Assembly (NCBI GenBank): GCA_902526795.1
Contig: CABZMF010000003.1
Location: 1 to 64,000 of the forward strand
Origin: an uncultured Fidelibacterota bacterium
GTDB lineage: Bacteria > Fidelibacterota > Marinisomatia > Marinisomatales > Marinisomataceae
Direction of reading: 5' to 3'
Length of the DNA: 64,000 nt
Below are positions 33,422 to 41,611 of the stretch, piece by piece. Position 1 is the stretch's first letter; each line of letters begins with the position of its first letter. Position numbers and translations under genes: made by a program. Below the pieces are notes generated by a model. It was not told the DNA's origin. It did no database searches and saw nothing but the letters and a program-made list of their open reading frames with translations.

Positions 33422-33997
33422 CTAAATGTTATTCATGTCAATAAGTTTTAAAAATTCATTTCTTGTTGACTCTTTTTCTCTAAAAATTCCTAGCATAGAA
33501 CTACTTGTTGCAATACTATTCTGCTTCTGAACTCCTCTACTAAGCATACAAAAATGTTTTCCCTCTAAAACGACTGCGACACCTTTAGGATTAAGGACTT
33601 CCTGGAGACATTTAGCTATCTGATTTGTTAAACGCTCTTGAACCTGGAGTCTTTGTGAAAAAAGATCTGTTAGTCGTGCAAGTTTAGATAAACCTATAAT
33701 TTTGCCATTTGGTATGTAACCTATATGCGCCTTGCCATAAAAAGGTATCATGTGATGTTCACAAAGACTATAAAATTCAATATTCTTTACAATAACCATA
33801 TCTTTGGATTCACCTTCAAAAATCGCATTATTAATTAGTTTATCGAGATCTTCAGTATATCCTTTTGTTAAAAACTCCCATGCTTTTGCAACTCTTTTTG
33901 GCGTGTTAATCAAACCTTCTCTACTTGGATCTTCACCAAGTAATTCAAGTAAATTTCTTGTATTTTCTTCTAATTTTTTTCGCTTTTCCTCGTTCAC
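33422..33997 (-). CDS. folE: GTP cyclohydrolase I
   Basis: Makes 7,8-dihydroneopterin triphosphate from GTP, the start of folate and queuosine synthesis. Zinc and active-site segments: EFYSLCEHHMIPFYGKAHIGY near residues 80-100 (split by function: Cys and His ligands), RLQVQERLTNQIA near 125-137, and KHFCMLSRGVQKQNS near 156-170. I choose GTG at 33997: GAGGAGG is 4 nt upstream and the GTG overlaps the yhhQ stop (GTGA). Length 191 aa then fits FolE. In the same operon as a PTPS homologue and YhhQ. Confidence 0.95.
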   Translation of the reverse strand: MNEEKRKKLEENTRNLLELLGEDPSREGLINTPKRVAKAWEFLTKGYTEDLDKLINNAIFEGESKDMVIVKNIEFYSLCEHHMIPFYGKAHIGYIPNGKIIGLSKLARLTDLFSQRLQVQERLTNQIAKCLQEVLNPKGVAVVLEGKHFCMLSRGVQKQNSIATSSSMLGIFREKESTRNEFLKLIDMNNI

Positions 33998-34665
33998 TTT
34001 TCCTCCTCTAAATAGCTTGCCGGTCTTATTTTGTCTTTTAATGCCCACAATAAAAAATAAATAATTGGCGTATCAACTAATGCAACTAAAACCTTAAATA
34101 ACCAACCCATTAATAATAGACTACCAAACCTTTCCCACCCAATCGCACCTGCTGAGCATAAAATTAATAATACCATAGATGTATCAACCAATTGAGAAAA
34201 CATTGTAGATGCATTATTCCTAAGCCATAAATGCTTTCCTTTAGTCAATCTTTTCCAAAAATGGAATATTCTAACATCAATAAATTGAGCTGTTAAATAA
34301 GCCATCATTGATGCTAAAAATGCTGGTGCAGATAATCCAAATACTTTATTAAATGTTACTGAATCCACCGGTGACCAATCAGCAGCTGTAGCATTCATAG
34401 AAATAAAAATTAGAATTGTAGTAAAAATGCTTGCACAAAATCCTGAAATAACAACTTGATTAGCTCTTTTTTTGCCATACAATTCAGAAATAAGATCAGT
34501 GACTAAAAATGTTACTGGATATGCTATTATTCCAACAGATAATTCAAAGGTTAAACCTAAAAAATTCCATGTAAAAAATTTTTGAAATATCAAATTGCAT
34601 GCTACTAAAGAGGCAATAAATATACCGGTAAAGATTAAATATAATCTTTCTTGAAAGTTAGTCAT
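33994..34665 (-). CDS. yhhQ: Queuosine precursor transporter, YhhQ family
   Basis: A 223-aa inner-membrane protein with about six helices, proposed in the family to import queuosine precursors such as preQ0 or preQ1. Family features: TFLVTDLISELYGKKRANQ near residues 55-73 (the conserved DLxxExYG), SMMAYLTAQFIDVRIFHFWK near 112-131, and LRNNASTMFSQLVDTSMV near 144-161. The start is ATG at 34665, overlapping the PTPS-homologue stop by 8 nt. The organism also has the full preQ1 pathway in this window, so uptake may complement synthesis. Confidence 0.9.
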   Translation of the reverse strand: MTNFQERLYLIFTGIFIASLVACNLIFQKFFTWNFLGLTFELSVGIIAYPVTFLVTDLISELYGKKRANQVVISGFCASIFTTILIFISMNATAADWSPVDSVTFNKVFGLSAPAFLASMMAYLTAQFIDVRIFHFWKRLTKGKHLWLRNNASTMFSQLVDTSMVLLILCSAGAIGWERFGSLLLMGWLFKVLVALVDTPIIYFLLWALKDKIRPASYLEEEK

Positions 34666-35083
34666 TAGTTGGTCCATAGTAATCCGTATAAATTGTTGGA
34701 GTTTCCTCAATTCGAATTCTATGTAATATACACCCTTCTAAATGCTTAACAATTTCTTCCCAAATAAAAACTACCAATATTTCTGTTGAAGGTTGCTTTC
34801 CTTTAAACCAGGGAATATCTTTATCAAATTGGGAATGGTCTAAAACATCTACAACGTGCTCATTGACGATTTTTTTTAAATGACCAAGATCAACAAGAAA
34901 TCCTGAATCAGGATTTATATCTCCAGTTACAGTAACATGTAATGTATAATTGTGGCCATGTACTCTTGTATCCTTTCCAAAAACATCCCAATTTTCTTTG
35001 TCAGTCCACTTTTTATTTCCATACTGATGTGCAGCGCAAAATGTAAATACTTTTGTTAAAAATGTTGTGTTTTTTGATTTCAT
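34658..35083 (-). CDS. PTPS/QueD-family paralogue lacking the usual catalytic Cys
   Basis: A 141-aa tunnelling-fold protein. Zinc ligands are His19 in TFCAAHQYG and H42-G-H44 in RVHGHNY. The Cys that normally precedes HGH (as in GKCxNPxGHGHNY) is absent: here FGKDTRVHGHNY has Asp38 and is two residues shorter. VTGDINPDSGFLVDLGHLK and LDHSQFDKDIPWF near 58-93 match the family; the later Glu is in IRIEETPT. It sits between nth and yhhQ-folE. A dihydroneopterin-triphosphate-derived substrate is likely, but the reaction may differ from QueD; a PTPS-III-like folate bypass is one option. Confidence 0.82.
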   Translation of the reverse strand: MKSKNTTFLTKVFTFCAAHQYGNKKWTDKENWDVFGKDTRVHGHNYTLHVTVTGDINPDSGFLVDLGHLKKIVNEHVVDVLDHSQFDKDIPWFKGKQPSTEILVVFIWEEIVKHLEGCILHRIRIEETPTIYTDYYGPTND

Positions 35084-35095
35084 AGATATATTAAT

Positions 35096-35731
35096 TTATT
35101 TAAATAATGACCTTCTTCCAACAACAGAAGTAATAGGACAATTATTTGGATTAAAATTCTTTGCTGGGCAATACTCCCTTCCATAAAAAATTATTTGTAA
35201 ATGTAACTTACTCCATCGATCTTTTGGAAATAATCTTTTAGCATCTTTTTCAGTTTGTACTACGTTTTTTCCACTAGATAATCCCCATCTATACATACAA
35301 CGATGAACATGAGTATCAACTGCAAAAGCAGGGTATCCAAAAGCTTGAGACATTACTACAGATGCTGTTTTGTGCCCAACTCCTGGAAGTTTTTCAAGAT
35401 CGTCGAAATTCGGAGGTACGTTGCCATTATGATTTTCAAGTAATATTTTTGATAATTTTAAAATATTTGAAGCTTTTGCTGGACCAAGCCCACATGGTTT
35501 TATTGTTTGATACAAGTCTTCGTAGGTAAAGTTTAACATCTTTTTTGGAGAATCTGCAATTTTGAAAAGCTTTGGGGTCACTTTATTTACTGATTTATCA
35601 GTTGAATTAGCTGAAAGCAAAACAGCAATTAACAAAGTAAAATTATTTGAATTATTAAGTGGAGGACTAACCTCGGGATAAAATTCATCAAGTTTATTTA
35701 TTATAAATTTTACTTTATCTTTTTTAAGCAT
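35096..35731 (-). CDS. nth: Endonuclease III-like DNA glycosylase/AP lyase
   Basis: Base-excision repair of oxidised pyrimidines. HhH motif LEKLPGVGHKTASVVMSQAFG near residues 113-133 (20-residue core) holds the catalytic Lys, and the catalytic Asp is in AVDTHVHR near 139-146. The C-terminal iron-sulfur loop is atypical: GREYCPAKNFNPNNCPITS contains only two Cys where classical Nth has four (CX6CX2CX5C). The cluster may be lost or differently bound. Length 211 aa is standard. Sits between citrate synthase and the PTPS paralogue with gaps of 6 and 12 nt. Confidence 0.9.
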   Translation of the reverse strand: MLKKDKVKFIINKLDEFYPEVSPPLNNSNNFTLLIAVLLSANSTDKSVNKVTPKLFKIADSPKKMLNFTYEDLYQTIKPCGLGPAKASNILKLSKILLENHNGNVPPNFDDLEKLPGVGHKTASVVMSQAFGYPAFAVDTHVHRCMYRWGLSSGKNVVQTEKDAKRLFPKDRWSKLHLQIIFYGREYCPAKNFNPNNCPITSVVGRRSLFK

Positions 35732-35737
35732 TGAATA

Positions 35738-37003
35738 TTAAAGCTCTTTCAATGCCTCATAAGTTAAAGACTTTGGTCGAGTTAAAGGAATACCCATTGC
35801 TCTAGCTAAAACCATTTGTGAAACAATTCCTAAGGATCTAGACATGCTAAATAGAACTGTATAAAATTGGAATTCTTTAATGCCATAGTGATATAAAAGT
35901 GAACCTGAAGCAGCATCCACATTCGGCCATGGATTTCTTGCCTTTCCATGCTCTTTTAGAACATCAGGAACGATATCAAATAATTTAGAAACAACATCAA
36001 ATACTTCACTTCCTTCGATATGCTCTTTTCCAAAATTCATAAATGCAGTAAATCTTGGATCTGGACATCTTAATACGGCATGTCCGTATCCTGGAATGAC
36101 TTTCCCTGAATTTAATCTATCCCATGAAAATTCTTTTAACTGTTCATCAGACGGTACGCCTTTATAATGGTCAATAATATCTAAGACGAACTTTAAATTA
36201 TTCTGATTGGCTAATCCATGTAACGGTCCGGCCAAACCATTTAATCCTGCAGAAAGTGAGTAGTACGGATCAGAAAGAGCAGAATTAACAGTCAATGCGC
36301 TAAAAGTACTTACGTTACCTCCCTCATGATCACAATGCAGCATTAAATATAATTGCATCATTTTCAACATATCTTCAGAATAATCAGATCCCATCATTTG
36401 TAGGAAATTTTCTGACCAATCAAGAGAATCACCAGGCTCTAATCTTTTACCCTTGTTAAATCTTAACCTGTAAATTGCAGCACCAATTGCGGGGAGCTTT
36501 GCAATAATATTTAGACCATCTTCAAGTGTACTTTCCCAATAATCCCCTTTTGAAACTACTAAATCATAAGCTTTAGCAAATTTGCTTTCTTTTTGCATAG
36601 ATAAAATTGCTGTATTAAACATAGCCATAGGATGAGAATCTTTTGGCATTCCTGATAAAACATCCCATACATAATTGGGAACAATGCTTCTTTTTTTCAA
36701 ACACTTCTGTAAATCAATAAGTTCTTTTGAATTCGGTAAATCACCAATCAACAATAGGTATAATATCTCTTCCGGTTTCAAATCTACTATATCTAATATG
36801 TGTTTTCCTCTCACATGAAGCCCAGCATCAGCAGAAACTGACGATGTATCACAAATCATTCCTTTAACACCTTTCATTCCAGAATATGCGGCATTAATGG
36901 TAACTGTACTTGTAATCTGGTCACCTTTTTCATCAAGAAGCTGTCGATAATTATATCTCCAGTCAGGTATTTTTTTAGATAATTGTTCTTTTAATTTCCC
37001 CAT
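35738..37003 (-). CDS. gltA: Citrate synthase, eukaryotic/mitochondrial type
   Basis: Condenses acetyl-CoA and oxaloacetate. From ATG 37003 the 421-aa protein reads GLHVRGKHILDIV early; active-site segments are HCDHEGGNVSTF (His near 243), GPLHGLANQ (His near 280) and PGYGHAVLRCPDPRF with the RxxDPR Arg near 330; the catalytic Asp is in WPNVDAASG near 382. The gap pattern and the HEGGNVSTF form resemble mitochondrial-type enzymes rather than NADH-regulated GltA. An upstream start at 37066 would overlap the ABC gene and lacks support. No Shine-Dalgarno site. Confidence 0.94.
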   Translation of the reverse strand: MGKLKEQLSKKIPDWRYNYRQLLDEKGDQITSTVTINAAYSGMKGVKGMICDTSSVSADAGLHVRGKHILDIVDLKPEEILYLLLIGDLPNSKELIDLQKCLKKRSIVPNYVWDVLSGMPKDSHPMAMFNTAILSMQKESKFAKAYDLVVSKGDYWESTLEDGLNIIAKLPAIGAAIYRLRFNKGKRLEPGDSLDWSENFLQMMGSDYSEDMLKMMQLYLMLHCDHEGGNVSTFSALTVNSALSDPYYSLSAGLNGLAGPLHGLANQNNLKFVLDIIDHYKGVPSDEQLKEFSWDRLNSGKVIPGYGHAVLRCPDPRFTAFMNFGKEHIEGSEVFDVVSKLFDIVPDVLKEHGKARNPWPNVDAASGSLLYHYGIKEFQFYTVLFSMSRSLGIVSQMVLARAMGIPLTRPKSLTYEALKEL

Positions 37004-37016
37004 TGACGCTAATAAT

Positions 37017-38852
37017 TTAAGTTCTAAATTGCATTTTATGTAATTGTTTATATAAACCTTCATCATTTACAAGGTCTTCATGTTTTCCTTCTTGAACTAT
37101 TTGTCCTTTTTCAAGGACAAGTATTTTATCTGCATTATGCACAGTTGATAGTCTATGTGCTATAACAATTACTGTCCTTTTGCTCATTAAATTTTCAATA
37201 GCTGATTGAACGTGCTTTTCAGATTCGCTGTCTAATGAGGAAGTAGCCTCATCTAAAATTAAAATAGGAGGATTTTTAACTATCGCTCTTGCAATAGCTA
37301 TTCTTTGCTTTTGACCACCTGATAACGATACTCCTCTTTCACCAATTATAGTATTGTAGCCATCAGGTAATTCTTTAATGAAATTATCTGCATTTGCAGC
37401 TTTAGCTGCCTCCTCAATTTGATTATCGGAAATATTTTCCAAACCATAAGCAATATTAGCTTTTACAGAATCATCAAAAAGGAATGTTTCTTGTGTGACA
37501 ATTCCCATTAATGATCTTAATGAGCTAATCTTTAATTCTTTAATATTTTTATTATCAATTTTAATCGAACCATCTAAAGTATCATAAAATCTTGGAATTA
37601 GATCTACTAAAGTAGATTTTCCTGCACCGCTTGGACCAACCAATGCAATGATTTCTCCTTTGTCGATCTTGAAATTAATATTATTTAATACTTTATCATT
37701 CTTTTCTCCATATGAAAATGATACTTGATTGAAAGAAAGAGATTCTTTTAAATCAACTATTTCAGCTGCATTATTTCTATCTTTTATATCAGAATCAATA
37801 TCCATTATTGCAAAAACCCTATCAGCTGAAGCAAGACCATTTTGTAATTCATTTACAACATTAGTTAGGTTTTTCAATGGTTGGAATAAGCTAAAAAGTA
37901 ATAAAATGAATCTTAAAAAGTCTTCAGAACTTATAGATTGTGTAACTAGTACATCTCTTGCACCAACCCATAATAAAAGAGCAGCAATAGTTGCGCCAAA
38001 AGTCTCAGAAACAGGAGATGAAACGAACCTTAATCTATCTCTTCGTAGCATTAACTGATAGTATTTTTGAGTCTCTCTAGCAAATCTTTTTATCTCAAAA
38101 CTTTTTGTTGCAAATGCTTTAACAATTCTCATTGAACCTATTGTTTCAGCAATCATTGAAGTCATTCCAGCTAATTGTGCTTGACTCCTCTTCGATCTTC
38201 TTCTAATACTATGAGATATACCAAAAATTATAACACTACTGATGGGAATAATTAATAAAGCTATCAATGCAAGCTTTGAACTCACAATAAATAATAAACT
38301 CATTAAAATCAAAATATTGATAGGTTCAACAAATAATTTTTGAAACATTATCGATAGTGAATTTCTCATATTGTCAATATCATTCACTAAAACAGCTGTT
38401 AATTCGCCAGATTTATTTTTATTAAAATAAGATAAAGATAAGTAATGAAAATGACTGTATAATTTATTTCTAAGGTCCCTAATCAGTCTATATTGAACAA
38501 TTGAAAGTGTAATATTTTTTATATATAAAAAGATGTTTTTTGCTGAAAAAACTACTATTAATGCAATACAAACTGATGATACTGTATTAATAGCGGTATC
38601 TTTTAAAAGTAAGCCATTTGAATAAATTTTTAATCGATCATTCATTGTTAGATCATTTAAACTTTTTAACCTTTCATTTTCAATAATCATTTCATTGAAA
38701 TCAATTAAGATATTATTAATCATTGTAGCAGTAATCCAAATTGACGCACTATTGAAAACAACAAAGAAAAAGGCTGCTAAAGTGGACAATAATAGAAATG
38801 GCCAATGGGCTAGTACAAAACTGAACAATCTTTTTAGTGATGATTCTTTCAT
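37017..38852 (-). CDS. MsbA-like ABC exporter (TM domain fused to ATPase)
   Basis: A 611-aa half-transporter that dimerises. Six TM helices in residues 1-330; the nucleotide-binding domain has Walker A GPSGAGKSTLVDLI near 393-406, Q-loop VTQETFLFDD, signature LSGGQKQRIAIARA near 502-515, Walker B ILILDEATSSLD, and an H-loop in IAHRLSTVHNADK. Closest general type is lipid A/lipid flippase MsbA. It overlaps the GNAT gene upstream and precedes citrate synthase by 13 nt. Lipid A-core export is plausible; multidrug export is an alternative. Confidence 0.87.
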   Translation of the reverse strand: MKESSLKRLFSFVLAHWPFLLLSTLAAFFFVVFNSASIWITATMINNILIDFNEMIIENERLKSLNDLTMNDRLKIYSNGLLLKDTAINTVSSVCIALIVVFSAKNIFLYIKNITLSIVQYRLIRDLRNKLYSHFHYLSLSYFNKNKSGELTAVLVNDIDNMRNSLSIMFQKLFVEPINILILMSLLFIVSSKLALIALLIIPISSVIIFGISHSIRRRSKRSQAQLAGMTSMIAETIGSMRIVKAFATKSFEIKRFARETQKYYQLMLRRDRLRFVSSPVSETFGATIAALLLWVGARDVLVTQSISSEDFLRFILLLFSLFQPLKNLTNVVNELQNGLASADRVFAIMDIDSDIKDRNNAAEIVDLKESLSFNQVSFSYGEKNDKVLNNINFKIDKGEIIALVGPSGAGKSTLVDLIPRFYDTLDGSIKIDNKNIKELKISSLRSLMGIVTQETFLFDDSVKANIAYGLENISDNQIEEAAKAANADNFIKELPDGYNTIIGERGVSLSGGQKQRIAIARAIVKNPPILILDEATSSLDSESEKHVQSAIENLMSKRTVIVIAHRLSTVHNADKILVLEKGQIVQEGKHEDLVNDEGLYKQLHKMQFRT

Positions 38853-39274
38853 ATTTTTAAGCTATAAATCATTTTTGAATGAAGAATATCGGCTTCATAA
38901 AACTTTTTTCCAGAAACCTTAAAACCTAACTTTTTATAAAAATTAACTACTGCTTCCTGTGCATGTAAATATATGGTATTATTTGATGATATTTCAGATA
39001 AAATAAAATTTACGATTTCTTTTCCAATTCCCTTATTTCTAAAATCTGTTAAAACAGCAAATCTTTCAAGCTTTATACCATTTTTTGTCTTGCGCCATCT
39101 ACCTGTTCCTACTGCAAGTTGATCAATAAAACAAATTACATGTTTTGAATCTTCTTCATGCTCAATTTCAATATTAAATGGAACATTTTGCTCCTCAACA
39201 AATACCTTTTTTCTTATCTCAAGGATATCTTTGTATTCTTTCTTAGTTTTTACTAATTGTATTTTTAAATTCAT
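38849..39274 (-). CDS. GNAT acetyltransferase, YjcF-like
   Basis: A 141-aa acetyltransferase. It opens with RKKVFVEEQNVPFNIEIEHEE near residues 21-41 (the VFVxEQ-xVP pattern of the YjcF group) and has the CoA loop FRNKGIGKEIVNFIL near 77-91, then HAQEAVVNFYKKLGF near 103-117. First gene of the long minus-strand run down to lon; it overlaps the ABC exporter gene by 4 nt. It starts 23 nt from the divergent hydrolase gene. Acetyl acceptor unknown. Confidence 0.85.
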   Translation of the reverse strand: MNLKIQLVKTKKEYKDILEIRKKVFVEEQNVPFNIEIEHEEDSKHVICFIDQLAVGTGRWRKTKNGIKLERFAVLTDFRNKGIGKEIVNFILSEISSNNTIYLHAQEAVVNFYKKLGFKVSGKKFYEADILHSKMIYSLKI

Positions 39275-39297
39275 TTTAACAATTTTGACAATATAAA

Positions 39298-40047
39298 ATG
39301 TTTAATCGCACACTGACAACAATTCTTGTTTTTATTTGTTTGTTATCATTTTCTTATGGTGATGATAAGTATTCATCTTTTAAAGATTTAAAAAAAATTC
39401 CCAGAGGTATGAATGTTATTCATGTTGGAGATGGTAATTCTGCTATTGTTGCTGTTCATGGATTCTATCCAATATATTGGGTTGAAATTCATCACGAGTG
39501 GGTTCAACCATTTAATTATCTTGTTAAAAAAAACATCAATACTTTCTTTTATAAATATAACTGGAATGAATGTCCAAGAGATGTTTCAAAAGATCTTCAA
39601 CAAAAATTACAAAGTCTAATTCTTAAACATCCAGAAATTGATAACTGGCAAATTGTCGGACATAGTATGGGTGGAAGTGTTGTAATGTTTACAAATCAAT
39701 CTTTTCCATTTAATGAAAAGATTACATTCAATACCGTAGCCACTCCAGTAAACTATGAGAGAGATAAGACTCCTTTCTACATTAGACTATATGAATCTAT
39801 TTTTAATAAAAATTGTTCTGAAGATATTGATAGTCTTAATTATGAATTTGAAAACGGATTCATTAATAAACACGTTCAATGGAGAAACTTAAAAGAGTTT
39901 GACTCTCAGTTCAAAAACTATGATTTTGATCCATATGATGGAGAAATTAAAAACTCAGTTGTCTTTCAATTCCCGGATAGCTTAAATGGAGAAAGAGTTG
40001 GTCATACTTCTAGCCTTCATTTTTCAATAATAGAAATTATTAATTAG
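39298..40047 (+). CDS. Secreted alpha/beta hydrolase
   Basis: A 249-aa exported protein with a signal peptide ending LLSFSYG (about residue 21). The oxyanion region is VAVHGFYPIYW near 50-60, the nucleophile elbow GHSMGGSV near 119-126, and the final His is in GHTSSLHFS near 239. Length and spacing fit a lipase/esterase-type fold. An insertion with two Cys-containing loops occupies about 155-200. Substrate unknown. Its 3' end overlaps xth by 4 nt on the other strand. Confidence 0.82.
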   Translation: MFNRTLTTILVFICLLSFSYGDDKYSSFKDLKKIPRGMNVIHVGDGNSAIVAVHGFYPIYWVEIHHEWVQPFNYLVKKNINTFFYKYNWNECPRDVSKDLQQKLQSLILKHPEIDNWQIVGHSMGGSVVMFTNQSFPFNEKITFNTVATPVNYERDKTPFYIRLYESIFNKNCSEDIDSLNYEFENGFINKHVQWRNLKEFDSQFKNYDFDPYDGEIKNSVVFQFPDSLNGERVGHTSSLHFSIIEIIN

Positions 40048-40811
40048 TTATTTTCTATTTCAATAGATACTGGACAATGATCAGATCCCATTACATCTTC
40101 ATGTATATCAGCATCTAAAACTGAATTGACAAGACTTTCATTTACAAAAAAATAGTCTATTCTCCAGCCAATATTTCTTTGACGAGCACCAAATCTATAA
40201 GTCCACCATGAATATCTTTCAGGTTCATCATGAAATAATCTAAATGTATCAACATAACCATTTTCAACATATTCATCTAGCTGAGCTCTTTCAACTGGCA
40301 TAAATCCTGAATTTTTTTCATTTGCTTTGGGATTTGCTAGGTCAATTGGAAAATGTGCCGTATTCCAATCTCCAGCAACAATAACATTAACTCCAGACTC
40401 AACTTGCTCGTTTAAAATAGCTAATAAATCGTCATAAAAATCTAATTTGTATTGTAAACGATGTTCATCCTTTTGTCCATTTGGAAAATAAATGTTGTAC
40501 AAAAGAAAATTATCAAATTCTGTAATTAAAACCCTACCTTCTCTATCATATTTTTCGATACCAAGGCCATATTGCACATCAAGTGGTTCACTTTTACAGA
40601 ATGTAGCTACACCGCTGTAACCTTTTCTAACACCTGAGTGCCAATAACCATGATATCCATGAATACTTTGCAAAGATTCTGGAAGTTGATCAAAATTTGC
40701 TTTTGTTTCTTGAATACAAAGAATATCAGGAGCTACATCATCAACCCAATTTAAAAATCCTTTTTTTTCAATTGCTCTAACTCCATTAACATTCCATGAA
40801 AAAAGTCTCAT
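40044..40811 (-). CDS. xth: Exodeoxyribonuclease III
   Basis: AP endonuclease and 3'-5' exonuclease of base-excision repair, 255 aa. Motifs: SWNVNGVRA near residues 5-13, CIQETKA with the metal Glu near 33-39, GDWNTAH near 146-152, WRIDYFFV near 213-220, and the catalytic SDHCPV near 244-249. AAAGGAG precedes the ATG by about 11 nt. A single gene, divergent from grxD. Confidence 0.95.
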   Translation of the reverse strand: MRLFSWNVNGVRAIEKKGFLNWVDDVAPDILCIQETKANFDQLPESLQSIHGYHGYWHSGVRKGYSGVATFCKSEPLDVQYGLGIEKYDREGRVLITEFDNFLLYNIYFPNGQKDEHRLQYKLDFYDDLLAILNEQVESGVNVIVAGDWNTAHFPIDLANPKANEKNSGFMPVERAQLDEYVENGYVDTFRLFHDEPERYSWWTYRFGARQRNIGWRIDYFFVNESLVNSVLDADIHEDVMGSDHCPVSIEIENN

Positions 40812-40848
40812 TAATCTAATAACTCCTTTAATTTTTAAAATATATTAA

Positions 40849-40854
40849 TAAATT
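40849..40854 (+). promoter_or_regulatory. Candidate leaderless -10 element for grxD
   Basis: TAAATT, 5 nt (TAGTT), then ATG at 40860. Confidence 0.4.
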
Positions 40855-40859
40855 TAGTT

Positions 40860-41165
40860 ATGAATTTTAAGGAAGATTTCAAAAAAGTTATTGAAGAAAA
40901 TAAGATTGTTCTTTTTATGAAAGGAACAAAAGATGCTCCAGTTTGCGGATTTTCTAAAACTGTTGTAAGCGTTCTTGATCACTATGGTGTTGACTTTCAT
41001 GATGTAAATATTCTTGGACATGAAGACATGAGACCTGCTTTATCTGAATTGTCTGGGTGGCCTACTTTTCCTCAATTGTTTGTTGATGGTAAACTATTGG
41101 GTGGATGCGATATTACAGTTGAAATGCATGAAAATGGTCAACTATTAGATGCCTTGGATGTTTAA
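40860..41165 (+). CDS. grxD: Monothiol glutaredoxin GrxD
   Basis: A 101-aa CGFS-type glutaredoxin that carries and transfers [2Fe-2S] clusters. Key segments: VLFMKGTKDAPVCGFSKTVV near residues 17-36, SGWPTFPQLFVDGKLLGGCDI near 68-88 with the WPT cis-Pro and GGCD glutathione site. Standard length. Monocistronic, followed by tRNA-Glu. Confidence 0.96.
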   Translation: MNFKEDFKKVIEENKIVLFMKGTKDAPVCGFSKTVVSVLDHYGVDFHDVNILGHEDMRPALSELSGWPTFPQLFVDGKLLGGCDITVEMHENGQLLDALDV

Positions 41166-41227
41166 TTCATAAGAAAATAAAGTCTGTTGTAAAAATAATA
41201 TCTTAGCTCTATATTTTCTACGTTTTT

Positions 41228-41299
41228 GGCCCGTTCGTCTAGTGGTTAGGACTCATGGTTTTCATCCATGCAACAGGGGTTCGATCCCCCTACGGGCTG
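41228..41299 (+). tRNA. tRNA-Glu (UUC)
   Basis: Cloverleaf with acceptor GGCCCGT/ACGGGCT (G1-U72 wobble), anticodon arm ATGG-TTTTCAT-CCAT giving UUC, T arm AGGGGTTCGATCCCCCT. Discriminator G; CCA not encoded. Confidence 0.97.
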
Positions 41300-41349
41300 C
41301 TTTCCTTTTTTAGTAAATATATAAAAAGAAATATTGTTTAAAAAAAAAT

Positions 41350-41374
41350 AAACCGACCAGTCGGTTTTTTCTTG
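41350..41374 (+). terminator. Intrinsic terminator after tRNA-Glu
   Basis: AAACCGA, loop CCAG, TCGGTTT followed by further T residues; a second T-tract follows at 41375-41383. Confidence 0.9.
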
Positions 41375-41421
41375 TTTTTTTTTAAATCTTATATTTATAT
41401 TCAATAGTCAATATGAGTTAG

Positions 41422-41510
41422 TTGGGGCGGGGGAAATCCTTGATTGGTTCATACACTACGTATATTTATATCTCAATTCTAAACAATATACCTATTCTCT
41501 CCCGCCTTAA
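41422..41510 (+). ncRNA. Candidate structured RNA between tRNA-Glu and tRNA-Asn
   Basis: A GC-rich stem in a very AT-rich spacer. Bases 41422-41434 (TTGGGGCGGGGGA) pair with 41498-41510 (TCTCCCGCCTTAA) as 13 continuous pairs, three of them G-U, enclosing about 63 nt. On the minus strand the three G-U pairs become A-C mismatches, so the plus strand is the likely RNA. No protein frame is convincing. No match to SRP RNA, 6S or tmRNA core motifs is seen. The rest of 41300-41532 is AT-rich and holds the terminator above and no other feature I can support. Confidence 0.4.
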
Positions 41511-41532
41511 TCCCTTAAATTATAAAATAATT

Positions 41533-41605
41533 TGGGCTATGGTCTAATTGGCAAGGCACCGAACTGTTAATTCGGATGATTCTGGTTCGAGTCCAGATAG
41601 CCCAG
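41533..41605 (+). tRNA. tRNA-Asn (GUU)
   Basis: Cloverleaf with acceptor TGGGCTA/TAGCCCA, anticodon arm CCGAA-CTGTTAA-TTCGG giving GUU, T arm TCTGGTTCGAGTCCAGA. Discriminator G; CCA not encoded. The 3' end is 6 nt from the convergent ribH stop. Confidence 0.97.
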
Positions 41606-41611
41606 CTTCGG

